Positions 1-12,077 of a stretch of DNA of 64,000 nt are shown here, piece after piece. Both the position numbers and the translations under genes were made by a program. Below the pieces are notes generated by a model. That model made no database searches, was not told the DNA's origin, and worked only from the letters and a program-made list of their open reading frames with translations. Each line of letters opens with the position of its first letter. The first letter of the stretch is position 1. The stretch is from Archilochus colubris (Eukaryota > Chordata > Aves > Apodiformes > Trochilidae), in NCBI GenBank assembly GCA_023079485.1, contig CM041084.1, forward strand, positions 101,040,467-101,104,466. The letters run 5' to 3'.

Positions 1-180
1 TTTCAGAAAGAAAATGAGTCAGACTGTTCAGTCCAGTTCAACAGAAAAGGGAAACAAAGGTTGCTCTTCTTCCCTCAGGTTTTGGATCCACTGACTGTGC
101 CTTCTTTGGAGGAACTTCTCAAGTTTGGAACTAATGGCAATGAAATTATCTTTGCTGAAATGCAGGTTAAAGAGAGCTAG
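1..180 (+). CDS. possible 3'-terminal coding exon, unidentified, partial at the window edge
   Basis: Frame 1 is open from the first base to a TAG at 178-180 (59 codons). A good acceptor-like site, a pyrimidine run ending CTTCCCTCAG, places an AG at 77-78, so an exon could start at 79 with VLDPLTVPSLEELLKF and finish at the TAG. A GT at 166-167 after ATGCAG is a weaker donor-like site that would make an 87-bp phase-0 internal exon instead. An AATAAA lies at 430-435, a normal distance for a short 3' UTR. There is no methionine in frame, so this could only be part of a gene lying to the left. I do not recognise the peptide and assign no function. An open frame of this length can occur by chance, so this is a candidate only. 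Confidence 0.3.
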   Translation, partial: FQKENESDCSVQFNRKGKQRLLFFPQVLDPLTVPSLEELLKFGTNGNEIIFAEMQVKES

Positions 181-429
181 CCTGATAGAAGATCTTTGCA
201 GCCTCTATTATTTACAGCAGACTTAGGAGAACATGATTTCTCTGATTTCCAGTAGCCTTTACTTTGCCTACTGATACTCTACCTTATTTTTACATTACTT
301 TACAGAAACAGAGTTTAGCTTGAGCATCGTGATACCTTGTGAGGAACCAATTTTGCCTGAGCAAAGTAGGAGGATAAATGGCTGGAAAAGGTTTGAGTCT
401 TTAACCTCAATGCCAGGACACAAACACAC

Positions 430-435
430 AATAAA
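430..435 (+). terminator. AATAAA poly(A) signal candidate
   Basis: A canonical AATAAA hexamer lies 250 bp after the TAG of the possible terminal exon at 1-180. Its distance and strand fit a 3' UTR of that exon, but isolated AATAAA hexamers are common in AT-rich DNA. Confidence 0.25.
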
Positions 436-1046
436 ATTACCACAGTTCACCGGCAGAACACTGTTGAAGCCAAACCAGAGGGTTAAATCACAGTAGGAGA
501 GCCCTGCCCCAGCCTCTGGGGAACAAGCCAGTTGTGGGACTTTTCAACAGAATTTATGGAAGAAACAAAAATTTCCTCTCTAATGGAAGAAGTGGGGACT
601 GTCCCTGACAGAGCTGCCCTTTGATAATCTCCATTTGAAACCATTTTATGTGGCTATTAATTCTTCTGCTACTGACATGGGACCTGGCATGGAAAGAGAA
701 AGGGTGCAGGCTGCTTTATTGTGGCTGTTGAGTGATGCTGACATCCACAGCACAGCCCTGCCTGAACTTCCTGTTGGCTGTAACCCTTTTACCCTCTGCA
801 TTAAAAATTGCCCAAAGAGTGACTGTAATATTGTTAAACTGCACAGCATCATACAAAACATCTAAGGAAGGACTGGTCATCTTAACCATAAAGGCTGCAT
901 CCAGTTTTGATAATTTTTCTTCAGGTCTGTAAATATAATCTCAAAAAATTTTCAAGTTGTAGAGGATTCAAGAGTCCAAACAAGTTCTCTGCTCTCTCAA
1001 CTCACTGGTTTACTGTAGAAAACAGCTTAAATAGTAGTCACCCAAA

Positions 1047-1088
1047 ATTATTACCCAAAATCAAGTCATTATTACCCAAAATCAAGGT
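1047..1088. repeat. 21-bp tandem duplication, two copies
   Basis: The 19-bp word ATTATTACCCAAAATCAAG occurs at 1047-1065 and again at 1068-1086, a period of 21 bp. A partial match (CACCCAAAATT) lies just upstream at 1040-1049. It looks like a small slippage duplication with no visible function. Confidence 0.85.
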
Positions 1089-2299
1089 GATGTGAGACTG
1101 AAGAAGTAAATAAGGGATATGAATCAGGCTAGGACTTCTGCTGCTCTCCTCACTCTGGAACTTAGGAATAAATGGGGAAACAGTTTTGTTGCCAGTTAAT
1201 CCATGAACTTGGACTTTCTATAGGGTTGTGCCCACAATACAGAATTTAGAACAGAAAAGTAAAACTAGAAAAAACCTTACCACCTCCTATATAATATGAT
1301 GAGTTTTCAAAACCTTGCATCATAAGAAGCAACTCTCTCAGAGTTTATACAGCAGCACTATATGAAATGTATTTATCTGTTTATCCCACCAAAACAATAT
1401 ACAAAACCTCATAAACCTATTTTTTACTTTTTGCTTGAAATTGCCTGCAGCACTTTTATTTCCTACTCCTGTACCTTAGCAAGCAATACTGGAAAAAGCA
1501 TATATTAAGGCTTCTTACCTCCTTATGTACACACTCCTGAGAATCATTTCATCTTACTACATGCCCCAGTTCACAGCAGCTCTATTTCCATCACAAACTT
1601 ACTCTTTCTCTCAGTGTACTTTTTTGATGTTAAAATTAGTAATGAGAAAAAAAGTCAGCTCCCACTAAATAACTGGGAGTGTTTCCAGGTAGTTCAGTAA
1701 GCTCAGGATGTCACATTTAGTTTCTCTTTTCTACTGGTGGATGAAATCACGATGAAGAAAAAAGCTGCACTTTTGTCATTCAAGAAAAAATGTCCTACTA
1801 TGACTCCATATCCTTTTGCAGCACCCATACTATGCTAAAGGTGTACATTCTGCCACTTAAAAATATTTCCCTCATGTCTTCTTCCCCAGATGACAAATTT
1901 CATATGCTCTTAAATGTAGATGCAATGGCCTTGCTGCTTATCCTGTGGAAATAACTTGTAATATGAAAGATCACTCTTTCTGAGACCAGAGGAAATGTCA
2001 GCTTATTGCCCATTGCTGTTCTGAAGATGCTCTTAATGGAATAGCTTCTCACTTCTCACTCTTCCACTTCATTCCCATTACACAGCCATAACTGTGCTAC
2101 TCTCAGTTAAATTCACTACTCAGTTTCACAGACAGTCTTGGTTTCAAAATTCTGTTGCCACAAACTAAGTAATATTAATGCAGCTTTAGCGTGCAGAAGC
2201 TGCAGTCTATGTCAGCATTATCATTTCCACACCTTTAGATTAATTCTGGAGTTGTTACACATAGCTGAAGATTATTTTTTTAAATCTGAAAGCACTGCC

Positions 2300-2318
2300 T
2301 TTTTTTTTTTTTTTTTTT
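2300..2318. repeat. poly(T) tract
   Basis: An uninterrupted run of 19 T. It could be a minus-strand retroposon tail, but no element is recognisable beside it. Confidence 0.8.
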
Positions 2319-5300
2319 GCTTGTTTATAATATCAGGAAAATATTTTAGATATTCCATGTATTAGGAGATTTGACATGGTAATTTCAACTTGGTTTTGGC
2401 ATCTCTGCTGTTGCTTGTCTTTACTAATTAATTCAGAAATGTATCTGCATCATTGAGGAAACATTTTGAATATATTTTAGTTTGCTGATTCCTAATTTTC
2501 AGAATTCTAGCTCCTAGTTCAAAGCTTTATGTGTTTTTTTCAAGTTTTACTGACTCATCTCCATCAACTGGTAATTCTTACAATTGCTTGAAACAGGAAA
2601 TACCAAATCATCAAGTAAAGACAATTCAGTAGTCTGTTTCCCAGCTGAAGAAACTTTAAAGACTTGAGATGGTTTTAGAAGTGGCAATGATGATTTTGCC
2701 CCTTTTCTGCTCAGGAGGTCATAGTCCCAAGGACAGTAATACAAACATTAACAGAAATAGTTTCATTTGTGAGTAGCAGAGACAGTGTTGCTGAAAAAAG
2801 ACCCTAATTCATTGTCCTACCATAGTCTTTTATAAGAATCTCCTGCCCAGCTGCAGTAACGTTCAGGCCTGTTGCAGAAGACATCTTTAATTTACATCTT
2901 ATCAATAATAAAAACTGCTAAAAACTGAAATCTGAAAATTAGTTATCAAGATAATAACAAAAATATGTAATGTAAAGACAAATGCCATAAGGACAGCTTA
3001 AAATCACTAATTAATTTTCAACTTTTTTCTTTTAAACTTAAAATGAAGATGACTTTTTTTTCCTTAGGAAAACTTCTAGCAGCAGCATCTCATGCCACAG
3101 GACATATGTAACTGGCAGGTGCTTTAGGTGCATTCCTGTGCTTAATTCAACATTATCTGAGTCCTTTCCATCATCCATTAGAGTATTTGGTCCAGGCTTA
3201 TTCTGCTGGCCCCAGTGACTCTAACTCTGTCCCAGCACAGGCAGCAAACATCACTCTTGCTAAGCAGTACATGAGACATTGACTCTATCTATAAAAATCA
3301 ATCTACCTTCATTTTCATAAAGCATGAAAAGTAGATTGCCTCTGAGAGCATTTCTTTTTTTATTCCTGGGCTTTCAAGATAGTAGATAAAGAACTTGTCA
3401 TCTGATACTTTAACAGCAAACATGACATGAACTGTCATCACAGGCAGTGTAGAGTTTTTTACTGGTAAATATAGGAGTCATCACATGAAAAAAAAAATAT
3501 TTTAAAACTCATTATTATAATCACTGTGCTCATCACCATAGCTTTTCACCTGTTCATTGCTATTTTTTGAGAGTCAGCTATTCTTTGCTATAAAAATTCC
3601 CAGCCTGTGTCCTGACAGCTCCTTACTCATCTGAAAGCAACTGCATGGCCTCCCCCCAGATCACATCAGTGTCATTTATTAAACGGCAAATCATTTCTGA
3701 TACACCACAAGACTGTCCCCTCTGCAGAAAAGCTGAGCTCACTGCTTTGGGAGTGATCCTTGGCCCTGCAAATTGGCAGTGAGTTTTCTCCAGCAAGCCT
3801 AGGGAGAGTCTCAGCCATCTGGTACCTCTCTGAAATGCTGATGTTAAAGCAAAGCTTCTGCTCTGCCCCCATGAGCCTGTCCGGTCTCTCCACAATACTT
3901 TGGTGGTCCATTCCACCCTTCACTGCCTCAGTGCAGGGGATGTATCAAGACACTGGTACCAGTCCACACTACCAATTCCCTTCAGTGCCCCAGGGCACAC
4001 CCTCTTCCTGCCACTCAGGACACTGAGGGTGTCACTGAGGATGCTCCTCAAAAGGAAAACACAGGAGGAGGGGTTTATTCGCTTCCACTCCTATTTTTCG
4101 ACTTCCCTCTGATGGGTTGCCCACAAGCCAAAATGCATGTTTAAAGTCTGCCATGCTGATCAGTCCTGTCTTGCTGTCCTTTTGTGTAAGCTTGCTTATA
4201 TCCAATTACAATAATTTATATATTAAAGCTTTTTTGGTGTTTGTTTTTTCTGTTTGTTTGTTTTGCTTTTTTTTCAGAAAGGATGGAACGTAGTATTTTT
4301 CCTACTATCTTTGATTATAATCTTGTCTCTTCAGGTTCACCATTTGGGAAAGCACCCACATTGCTCTGCCACCCAGATGCCCTCTCAGCCTCTACTGCTT
4401 CAACCTTCCTCCTCGGATTCACAGTGTTGTCCATCTCTGTGTTACTCCTGCATCTGATCTCACTCAGCTACAGTAGTCTATATACACAGTTATAAACATA
4501 ATCTACAGAACACATATTATCTATAGAAGACTTAATCTTTACTGGCAGTTAATCTTAGATATGGATGTTCCCTACCCTACTATTCTAGAGGTTCACCAAG
4601 TACTTCTCAGTTACGTTCATTAACTGTGGTTCCCTTCAGAACTTGCGGTCACACTTAGTGATGGAATCTCTTATTTCCTAAGCATACTGTGCTCACTTTT
4701 CTCTCCTTTCTACTTTCTTCTATTATGTGTGATAATATAGATGAATATAATTTCTATATTTTCTGGTTTATAAATCAAATCTGAAGATTCAACTCCCCGA
4801 CTAAAAGGAAGTATGAAAAATAAACCCAGCATTCCTTATAGCACACTACTGGAAACAGCCTCTTAAAAATAATTACACCTCACACTCAGCATTTCTTCTA
4901 CCTCAGAGTCACTGTCACATTTATCTGACTTTACAGACAGAAAGCCTGTTAGTATTGTCTGCACTGGAGACTTAACAAAACTATGGGAGGGAGAATTCTG
5001 CTCTTCATGCATTATCAACAAAAGCAACGGCTGTGATTCAGGAACTGAATTTTTCATTTTAACTAAATCAAAGAAAAATGTCATACATTTAATAAGCTGG
5101 AGAGGAATTCTGGCATTGTCTGAGAGAAATGTAAAGAAAACATGCACTGAAATTTATAACCTAACTATGGTGCTTTTCCTCCTTTTCTCTGTTAATCCCT
5201 GTATGTTTCAGAATCTTTATTAAGAAAGAAGGGCTGGCTCAGTAAGCTAAGTTTTTATATAAACTGAATTTAATCTTTAATGACAGCAATACTATGGTTA

Positions 5301-5389
5301 TTTACATTTACTCTAGTCTCTTCTTGAAAGAGGTGTCTGTGAGTAGAAATTTTCTAAAGCTAAGAAACTAATTGAAAAAGAGGTTTTAG
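2319..5389. other. non-coding stretch, nothing recognised
   Basis: Mostly AT-rich. The part from about 3600 to 4110 is more GC-rich and carries overlapping open frames of 84-97 codons on both strands, none with a recognisable motif. It may be an old degraded repeat but I cannot name it. Confidence 0.5.
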
Positions 5390-5446
5390 AAGCCCCATCC
5401 TTAGAAACAATCAAGGTCATGTTGGACAGACCTCTGAACAACCCAA
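5390..5446 (+). mobile_element. old CR1 LINE 3'-region remnant
   Basis: The stretch reading CCATCCTTAGAAACAATCAA, then GGTCATGTTGGACAGACCTC and TGAACAACCC, follows the conserved part of the CR1 3' region in which the tail of ORF2 encodes 'leading to an aggregate of SLE.F..RLD'. It is short and strongly diverged, and lacks the ATTCTATG tail, so it would be a very old fragment. This rests on recalled CR1 consensus. Confidence 0.45.
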
Positions 5447-6803
5447 CTTTCTACTACTTTTTCCTGCTGGAAACACACTAATCCTCACTATAGAAACTTG
5501 AGTAGTGGCCTTACCCTGCTCCCTTCTGGACTGCATTGGTTCCACTGTCCCTGAAGCTCAGCAGGGAGGCAAACCTACTGCAAATCTCTTCAGGAAAAAT
5601 CAATCAATCCCTTTTTTAATGGTTTCATTTGCAGGTTCCTGTAGAACTTTATATAAGCATGCAGTCTGCTTTAAATCCTATTTCATTCAAAACTGAATAA
5701 ACTCTAGCAAAAGGAGAAAAAAAAAAACAAACTGATTTTGTTTTTTAATATAGCTTACTGCATAGTATTAAACATGCCTATTCCAAAAACAGCCTTCCAG
5801 CAAAGACAAAGGAAACAGTCCCTTGCTCACTGTATTATAATGAATTCTTTAGGAATTATAAAGAAGGTCTCCTTCATTCCAGTCTAAATGGTTCAGTTTG
5901 CCTGCAAAATTGAAGGAAAATGGCAATTGTACGTGGTCTCTCCTGACATTCAGTCACAGATTAGTTCTACTTGAAATGCTTCATTTCAGGTCAAGACACA
6001 TTTTGCTTTCTGCTAGCCACTTCCAACTGTGCAACATATGGCTGAATTGTCACGTTTGTTTCACATCACAACATGGCAGCCTTGAGACTAAATCTGTTAC
6101 TCTTTCAAAATAAAATAAAAAGAAAGAATTGGTCCTCATTTACCACACCAATTCATGATTAATAAGGATATTTTTCAACAAAGAAATATAAAAGCAAGAA
6201 ACATGCAGCAACTTCACTGATCTTTCAGAGATGTTGCCTGGAGCTCTTCAGTCATCAGAAAGAGGAAGAGGTGATAGATTTTTATTTTAATCCAACCAGG
6301 AAGATTGGTCTTTCAGTGGTGCTCTAAATGTTTACTTTGTCATAGGTCTCCTGTCACAATAGATAAAGTGGAAGCTGTGACCTGTTTTTTCCCCACATTC
6401 CACTGACACTCATCAACTAGATGATCTCCTACTCATATAGGATCCAATACTGTTACATGAACAAAAATAGTTGTTCCACAGGCAGAAGCACACCTGCTTC
6501 CCATTTCCATTTCTTTATCTTGCACTAAAGTGTTTTCCACAAGTTAAAATGATGTTTTGCATCAAAGATTTAAAGAAAAGCAGCAAAATCACAACAGTTG
6601 ATCTTCTAGACTGATTCACTAATATCCACTTGAAACAAAAAGAAGTGGTAGAATGTGTATTATTTGGTTAAAAAAAGAAACCCAATGCATAATGTTAAAA
6701 ATTTAGTGGAAAAGTGTAAGAACGAACAGGGGAAAAACTATGTATTTTATATTCAGTAGTAGGAAGGTCTGATAATATTATATACATGTAGAGTAGATCC
6801 ATG
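5447..6803. other. non-coding stretch, nothing recognised
   Basis: AT-rich DNA without a supported reading frame, repeat family or RNA gene. It ends at the poly(A) that starts the compound microsatellite. Confidence 0.6.
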
Positions 6804-6993
6804 AAAAAAAAAAAAAAAAAGAGAGAAAGAGAGAAAGAGAGAAAGAGAGAAAGAGAGAAAGAGAGAAAGAGAGAAAGAGAGAAAGAGAGAAAGAGAGGAA
6901 GGAAGGAAGGAAGGAAGGAAGGAAGGAAGGAAGGAAGGAAGGAAGGAAGGAAGGAAGGAAGGAAGGAAGGAAGGAAGGAAGGAAGGAAGGAAG
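6804..6993 (+). repeat. compound purine microsatellite: A17, (AAAGAGAG)n, (GGAA)n
   Basis: A run of 17 A (6804-6820) leads into about ten units of an 8-bp AAAGAGAG repeat (6821-6896), then about 24 perfect GGAA units (6897-6993), then A-rich DNA with AAAC/CCAAC words to about 7085. The plus strand is purine-only for some 190 bp. GGAA is the ETS-factor core. A homopurine tract with mirror symmetry can form triplex DNA. The open frames reading through it on both strands (for example 6695-7165) are artefacts of the repeat. The leading poly(A) suggests growth from an old retroposon tail, though no retroposon is visible upstream. Confidence 0.97.
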
Positions 6994-6999
6994 AAAAGA

Positions 7000-7085
7000 A
7001 AGACAGACCAAAAAACCCAACAAAAAAACCAACAAACAAACAAACCAAAAAACCCCACAAAAACAAACCAAAGGAAAAAAAAACC
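7000..7085. repeat. A-rich low-complexity sequence, (CAAA)n/(CCAAC)-like
   Basis: AC-rich simple sequence with words such as AAACCAAC and CAAACAAA, continuous with the GGAA array. Degenerate microsatellite flank. Confidence 0.8.
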
Positions 7086-9704
7086 AGTTGTTTTCTGAAC
7101 AATGAGAGTATTTGATAACTTTCTAAATAGCCATTAGATATGATAATTTGCCTTAACTGAATCACCTGAAGTGATATGTGTGGAGTAGTACTACTACATA
7201 GTCTTCCGAAGTTTACAGATTCTGTGACAAGCTTTACTTAGCTAAAAACAATAATGTCAGAGTCAAATCTGTGCTCTAAATTGCCTGAAATTTCAAGCAT
7301 CAAAAAAATAATTTAACTATTGGGTCCCTGCACACCAGGAAAGCTAAACCTCTGTCATCAGAAGCAAAGCACCAGCAAAATAATTATATTTCTTTTTATT
7401 TATCCGTCCTCAAAATGATTATTTTTCAGCACAGTGCAGTGTTCTATGAAAACCTCAAAACAGCTTTCCCCTTTATTTCTATTGTTAAACACAGTTTGAA
7501 GTGTCTGAGTGGAAAAAGCCCACATGCTCAAATTGCCACTATAATACCACATCCATGAAGGTGAAAACAAGAGAGAAGGAGAGAAATCACTAGAAATGTG
7601 ATTTATCAGCATTGCATGGCAATTGCAAAGAACAGTTTGTGCAACTTATTTAGAATATCCAGATATATAACTGAGTATGCCACCCCCTACACAATCAGTT
7701 AAAACAGTTGGGCACCAGAAGAGTTGTAAAACTTCATCAAATTAAAATGTCACTATTAAAAGTGTTACGAGAGATTACCTCTGTTTTCTTGCACAAAATT
7801 CATGTCTCCTGTTGTGATTCAGCTTGTTTTGGGCATCCTTACCAGACACAGCACATTTAACTTGAGCAAGGAGGCAGTAATGGGCATCTTCATGGTCCTT
7901 TGGGCTAGCCTGGAATTCCACCACAGTCAGAAGTACACCAAAGGAGCCAATCAAAAAGAATGCACACTTTGTCTTAAGTGTTAGGTATGAATATTCAAGA
8001 ACTAGTTTGTCCTCTTCTGCCCTGGTAATCTGTATCAACTGCCCACAACTCCCTCATCTTTAGTTTTTTCTAGTCACAAGAAGCTGGGCCGTGGAATTCT
8101 GATTTGCCCGTGTGTCTGAATCAGTATTTGCTTTTCATTCAGTTTTATCCTTATAGAATAAACTATAATCACTATCCATAAACTCTAGACAGGAAAAAAT
8201 TATATCACTCAACTTCATTACCACCAACCCCACCGTATTTCACTAGTTTCTGTTCATCTCCAGAGCACCTTGATTTCTATCTACACTCTTGACAGCAGTA
8301 ATAAAAAATGCTAAAAATGCATCTCTATCTTACATGCCCTCAATGCTTGAATTTATTAGAGACCAGATGCTGTGATTTGGTGTTTGCTCCAATGTATCCT
8401 CTTTACTACACACTGCAAAACCTTTCTGGTTCCCTCAACTAACCTATCACCCACCCTATCTGTGATCAAAAATCAAAGCCTCTGCTTCTACAATATGAGC
8501 TTTATTTTTTGTCTAAGAGTGTCAATTCTTTACAAAACCAGAAATCATCCCTCCTAAATACCAATGAACAAATTTTACCAGCAGTACATATACAGTGTCT
8601 TTGCCTTCTTCCTTTCATTTTGGGGTCAGATATTCCCATGGATATTTATTCCTTCTGGAATATTACCTTGCTTTGCTCCCAACAAAAGCTTTATCCCCTC
8701 TAACAACTGCAAAAAAAAAAATCTCACACTGCTGTTGATGATTATTGCTTTATCATTTTGATGCTCTTTTTTCTTCTATGTGAGAAGAGGAACAACCCAC
8801 CAGTCTCATTTTGCTTACAAGAACAGTTATTTCAAACAGCAAAAACACTGTGGAAGCTACAAGACATACAAAGGAAAACAGTTTTTATTCTTATAAAAAT
8901 AAAAAGAAGCTAGGAATGAATTTAAAAACAGCACCAAAGCATTTATGTCCTTTTTGATAGCTTTTTTATTTAAACATATATTTTTGCTTGAATTGGATTT
9001 GGAAGTATCTATGGCTCCAATGTGACTGTTTTTCAAGTCACAAGTCCTGAGTGGATTTTACATGGATCTCAACTGCAAGGCAAAATGGAAGACATTTTTT
9101 AAAATCTGGTTAGACACCCATGCCAACAAATAGGTGTGTTTACAATTACTTTAATTAGTCCTTCAAGTAAAGGTTACTGCAGTGCTTATGAATATTAATA
9201 CCATGTAATATATTCAGGCAAATGTATGTTCACTTATTTGAATGTGCAACCAGTCATAATTCTGCTTTGACCTTTTTCTTTTGGATTTAAAAATGAATAT
9301 GAAACCCCAACACATTATATGTGCAATGTTACAATTGAGAAATTACACTTACTAGGGTAAAGAGACTAAAAGGATGGTTTCCAGAGCAACCACAATCCAG
9401 CCAGCTTGCATTTTATGCATCTGCTGAAGGGAAATTCTGCCTCCTGCTCACATCCAGACTAAATCCCTCCGGTTACCCCTGGCTGCAGAGTGATGTTTTA
9501 TCCTTTAGCAGCCTGCAGCAGCCATGTGGCACCTGATTTTTCCCCCAGCAGGGACCCAGCCACTGGCTGCAAGTTGGGGAGAGTCCCACTCAGATCCCTA
9601 TTAACAACCTTCCTCCTACCCTAGAACCTTTCTCAGCAGCTTTTGGCAGCAGTCATCCCTCTGTCCTACCCCATGTATGCAGCTCTTCTGTGACTCTTCC
9701 TTGA
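7086..9704. other. non-coding stretch, nothing recognised
   Basis: AT-rich DNA. A GC-richer segment at about 9420-9660 just before the LTR is not recognisable. Short open frames at 7775-8038 and 8372-8761 show no protein-like pattern. Confidence 0.6.
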
Positions 9705-10023
9705 TGTCCTGGTTTGGGCCAGGATAAAGGTGATTTTCTGTCTTGTACTTTTGCTTTTAGCTAAGTCTCTTGTAAGTCTCTTGAAATTAACAGCAAGTTT
9801 CTCAGATAGTGTGTGCTTCTAGGACTGATAGCACTTGATGTTTATAGTTACTGCTAAAGACTGGTGTGCAGAGCCAAGGACACTGCTCAGCTCTGAGGAA
9901 AACTTTTACCCTCCAAGAGGAAGAAAGAGGTCCCACCTGCAGCCCTCCCTTGGGGAGGAACAGACAAGATAGATGCCAGAATTGACCAAACAGAGTATTC
10001 CATCCCATATACATCACACTCAG

Positions 10024-10029
10024 TATAAA
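10024..10029 (+). promoter_or_regulatory. TATA box of the ERVL-like LTR
   Basis: TATAAA within CTCAGTATAAATTTG, at the position where this LTR group has its core promoter. Whether it is still active cannot be seen from sequence. Confidence 0.6.
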
Positions 10030-10359
10030 TTTGAGGCATCACAAGGACCAAGCCATGCTTCCAGCTTCCGGCTGCCTGCCCTTCCTGCCTTTCCTGCTTC
10101 CCTTCCTTCACCCGGCATCCTGGAAGGATTCCGTCCGTTCATCTGCCTGTGGTCCTGATCTGTGCCAGCCCATATCTGTGTGTTCCTGCCTCCAGTTCCC
10201 AACTGCTGCCGACTCCAGGAGTCCAGCTTGGACTTTCCCAGGGCTGCCCTGCAGCCTCGGTGGTGACACGAGAGTTACTGGGGGGAGAGGAACATGGTAT
10301 CCATTTTCCTGTATATTTGTATATATTTAGTAATTTTTCCTATTTATCATTAATGTTTC

Positions 10360-10365
10360 ATTAAA
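10360..10365 (+). terminator. poly(A) signal (ATTAAA) of the ERVL-like LTR
   Basis: ATTAAA, the commonest variant of AATAAA, about 330 bp after the TATA box and followed by GT/T-rich sequence. Confidence 0.55.
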
Positions 10366-10491
10366 GTTGTGTAGTTTAGTTTCCAACCCATAAGTCTCTC
10401 TCCTTTATTCTCTCTCCTTTCTTTATTAGGGAGGAGAGATTAATAGAGAGCGTCTGTTACTCGGTTTAATTGTCAGCATTAAATCATGACA

Positions 10492-12077
10492 CTTGGATAG
10501 TACAGTTTAGAGGATAGGAGCTGACCTCATGTCCTGCTGGTCTCCTCTCAGAGAGTGCTGAGTACCTAAGGGCTGAGCAGCTGCAGGGCCAGGGCCTCCA
10601 AACTGCATTAGAACTCATAAAGATTGAGGCCTGGACTCACACAAGTGAGAAATGCTGATCAAAATCTCATGTCCATACAGAAGCAATGTGAAATATTCCA
10701 ATTTAGCATTCATGAGATTAATAAAGGCTCCTATTCACACCAGACAAGCCCTTGTAAAACAAATCCTGCCCTCAGATTAATATATGCATCTCCTACTGAA
10801 ATAAATAGTAAATCTGTACAACTGGAAGATGCTTTTTGTCATGTATGTTTGAGCACTAGCTACTTGATTTGGTCAAGAGTTTCAAATCAATTAAACTATA
10901 TTGGTTTACCTGCAAACCTTTTGCACCTCTGAAACTCCATTGGACAGTTTAAAACAGGCAGTTACATTGCCATGTATAAAAATAATTAAATTTTAACATA
11001 TTAATACAGGAACAATAATGTTCTCCTGGTAGGGATTAATGCTACTATAAGGTAATCTTTAAACCAAATTGTAATTGTGGAAAACATTCTATCCCTGTTA
11101 AACCTACTGACATGTCAGCTCCAGCTCTCCAAGGGCAGTAGACAGGACACTGTCACCTCATGTTTCTTTTATCCTCTCAAAGCCTGCTTTGGAGTGTCAG
11201 TTTTTGAGCTGCTTTTGAGAAGGTTCAAGGCTGTTGATGAAAACAAAAAGACTAATTTTTCCCTAACTGACTCAGTGGCAATGATCTTCATGTGGGTATT
11301 TTGGGAAAGACTGACATTTTCCACAAACCAGTGTAACAGGCTTAAAGAAAGCAATTAAAAATCTAATCTGAAGCAATTAGAATTCTTTCCTAAGCATGAC
11401 ACCACAGTGGTGCAGGTGAACTAATACACAGAGGTCACAATAATAATAAAAAAATAAATTAATATTGCAGGGAACCAATCCTCATTTTAATAAAACCAAA
11501 GAAAAGTATAAGACTAGCTTCAGAGAAAGCCTTTAGTTTTCAGAGTAAAGCCTTCAGAAAAACAGTCTTAGAATCTATAGTAGTATGATTAATTTAGCAA
11601 TCAGAAAAATATTAGGCTAGGTACCTTATATTATTTGTAGTTCTAAAATATTCATAAGATCTCTGCTTGACCAGTCTGGCTTCATGAGCTTGAAAAGATT
11701 AATATTGATGTCATAATTCAGCAAATACTCTGAATGTTACTTCTTGAATTCCATAAAGTGAAAAACAGTGATGAAGAGTCAATTTGCAGTAGACAGTCTA
11801 GTGCCATCTCTGCCCTAACTACAATACTCATCCAACCACCATGCCTTGGTTTAGTAAAGTGAAAAAAAAAGGGACCATGTTATAGCATGAAAAACTTATC
11901 TGCTCCAACATCTTTTCCTCATTGCTCCAAACTTTTGTTGATGTTTCATCGTTTGCTCTCTTTTTTCATCTCATCAATAAGAGTGCATGTTCTTGGAGTC
12001 CAGAATGAGCACTGTGTATTCTATGTGAGCCTGCACACTCAATGCTGCATTTAAAAGTTAAATAACAATGCTTTGAG
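10492..12077. other. non-coding stretch, nothing recognised
   Basis: AT-rich. Open frames of 102 codons (10624-10932) and 93 codons (11077-11358) have no recognisable domain and no splice or start context supporting them. Confidence 0.6.

Larger units (their letters stand above)
181..2299. other. non-coding stretch, nothing recognised apart from a small tandem duplication
   Basis: AT-rich single-copy-looking DNA with stops in all frames. Short open frames around 635-1095 overlap on both strands and carry no domain signature. It contains the 21-bp direct duplication listed at 1047-1088 and ends at a T19 tract. Confidence 0.6.
9705..10491 (+). mobile_element. solo LTR of an avian endogenous retrovirus, ERVL (class III)-like
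   Basis: The element starts TGTCCTGGTTTGGGCCAGGA and ends TTAAATCATGACA, the characteristic ends of the common passerine LTR group that I recall as TguLTR5-like. Inside, the conserved block around 9977-10030 (GACCAAACAGAGTATTCCAT, then CATATACATCACACTCAG and TATAAAT) matches the core promoter of that group. A TATAAA lies at 10024-10029 and an ATTAAA poly(A) signal at 10360-10365, followed by a U5-like AACCCATAAGTCTCTCTCC. Flanks are CTTGA on the left (9700-9704) and CTTGG on the right (10492-10496), an imperfect 5-bp target duplication, the length expected for class III elements. No viral gene adjoins, so it is a solo LTR left by recombination. Family name is from memory. Confidence 0.85.

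Noticed and set aside
3623..4112. Cluster of 70-97 codon frames on both strands in a GC-richer patch
   Set aside because: Overlapping frames on both strands with no motif, no start or splice context; composition alone explains the lack of stops.
6695..7165. 156-codon minus-strand open frame and overlapping frames of 97-104 codons
   Set aside because: They are the three readings of the GGAA/AAAGAGAG microsatellite (repeating FLPS or GRKE residues), not genes.
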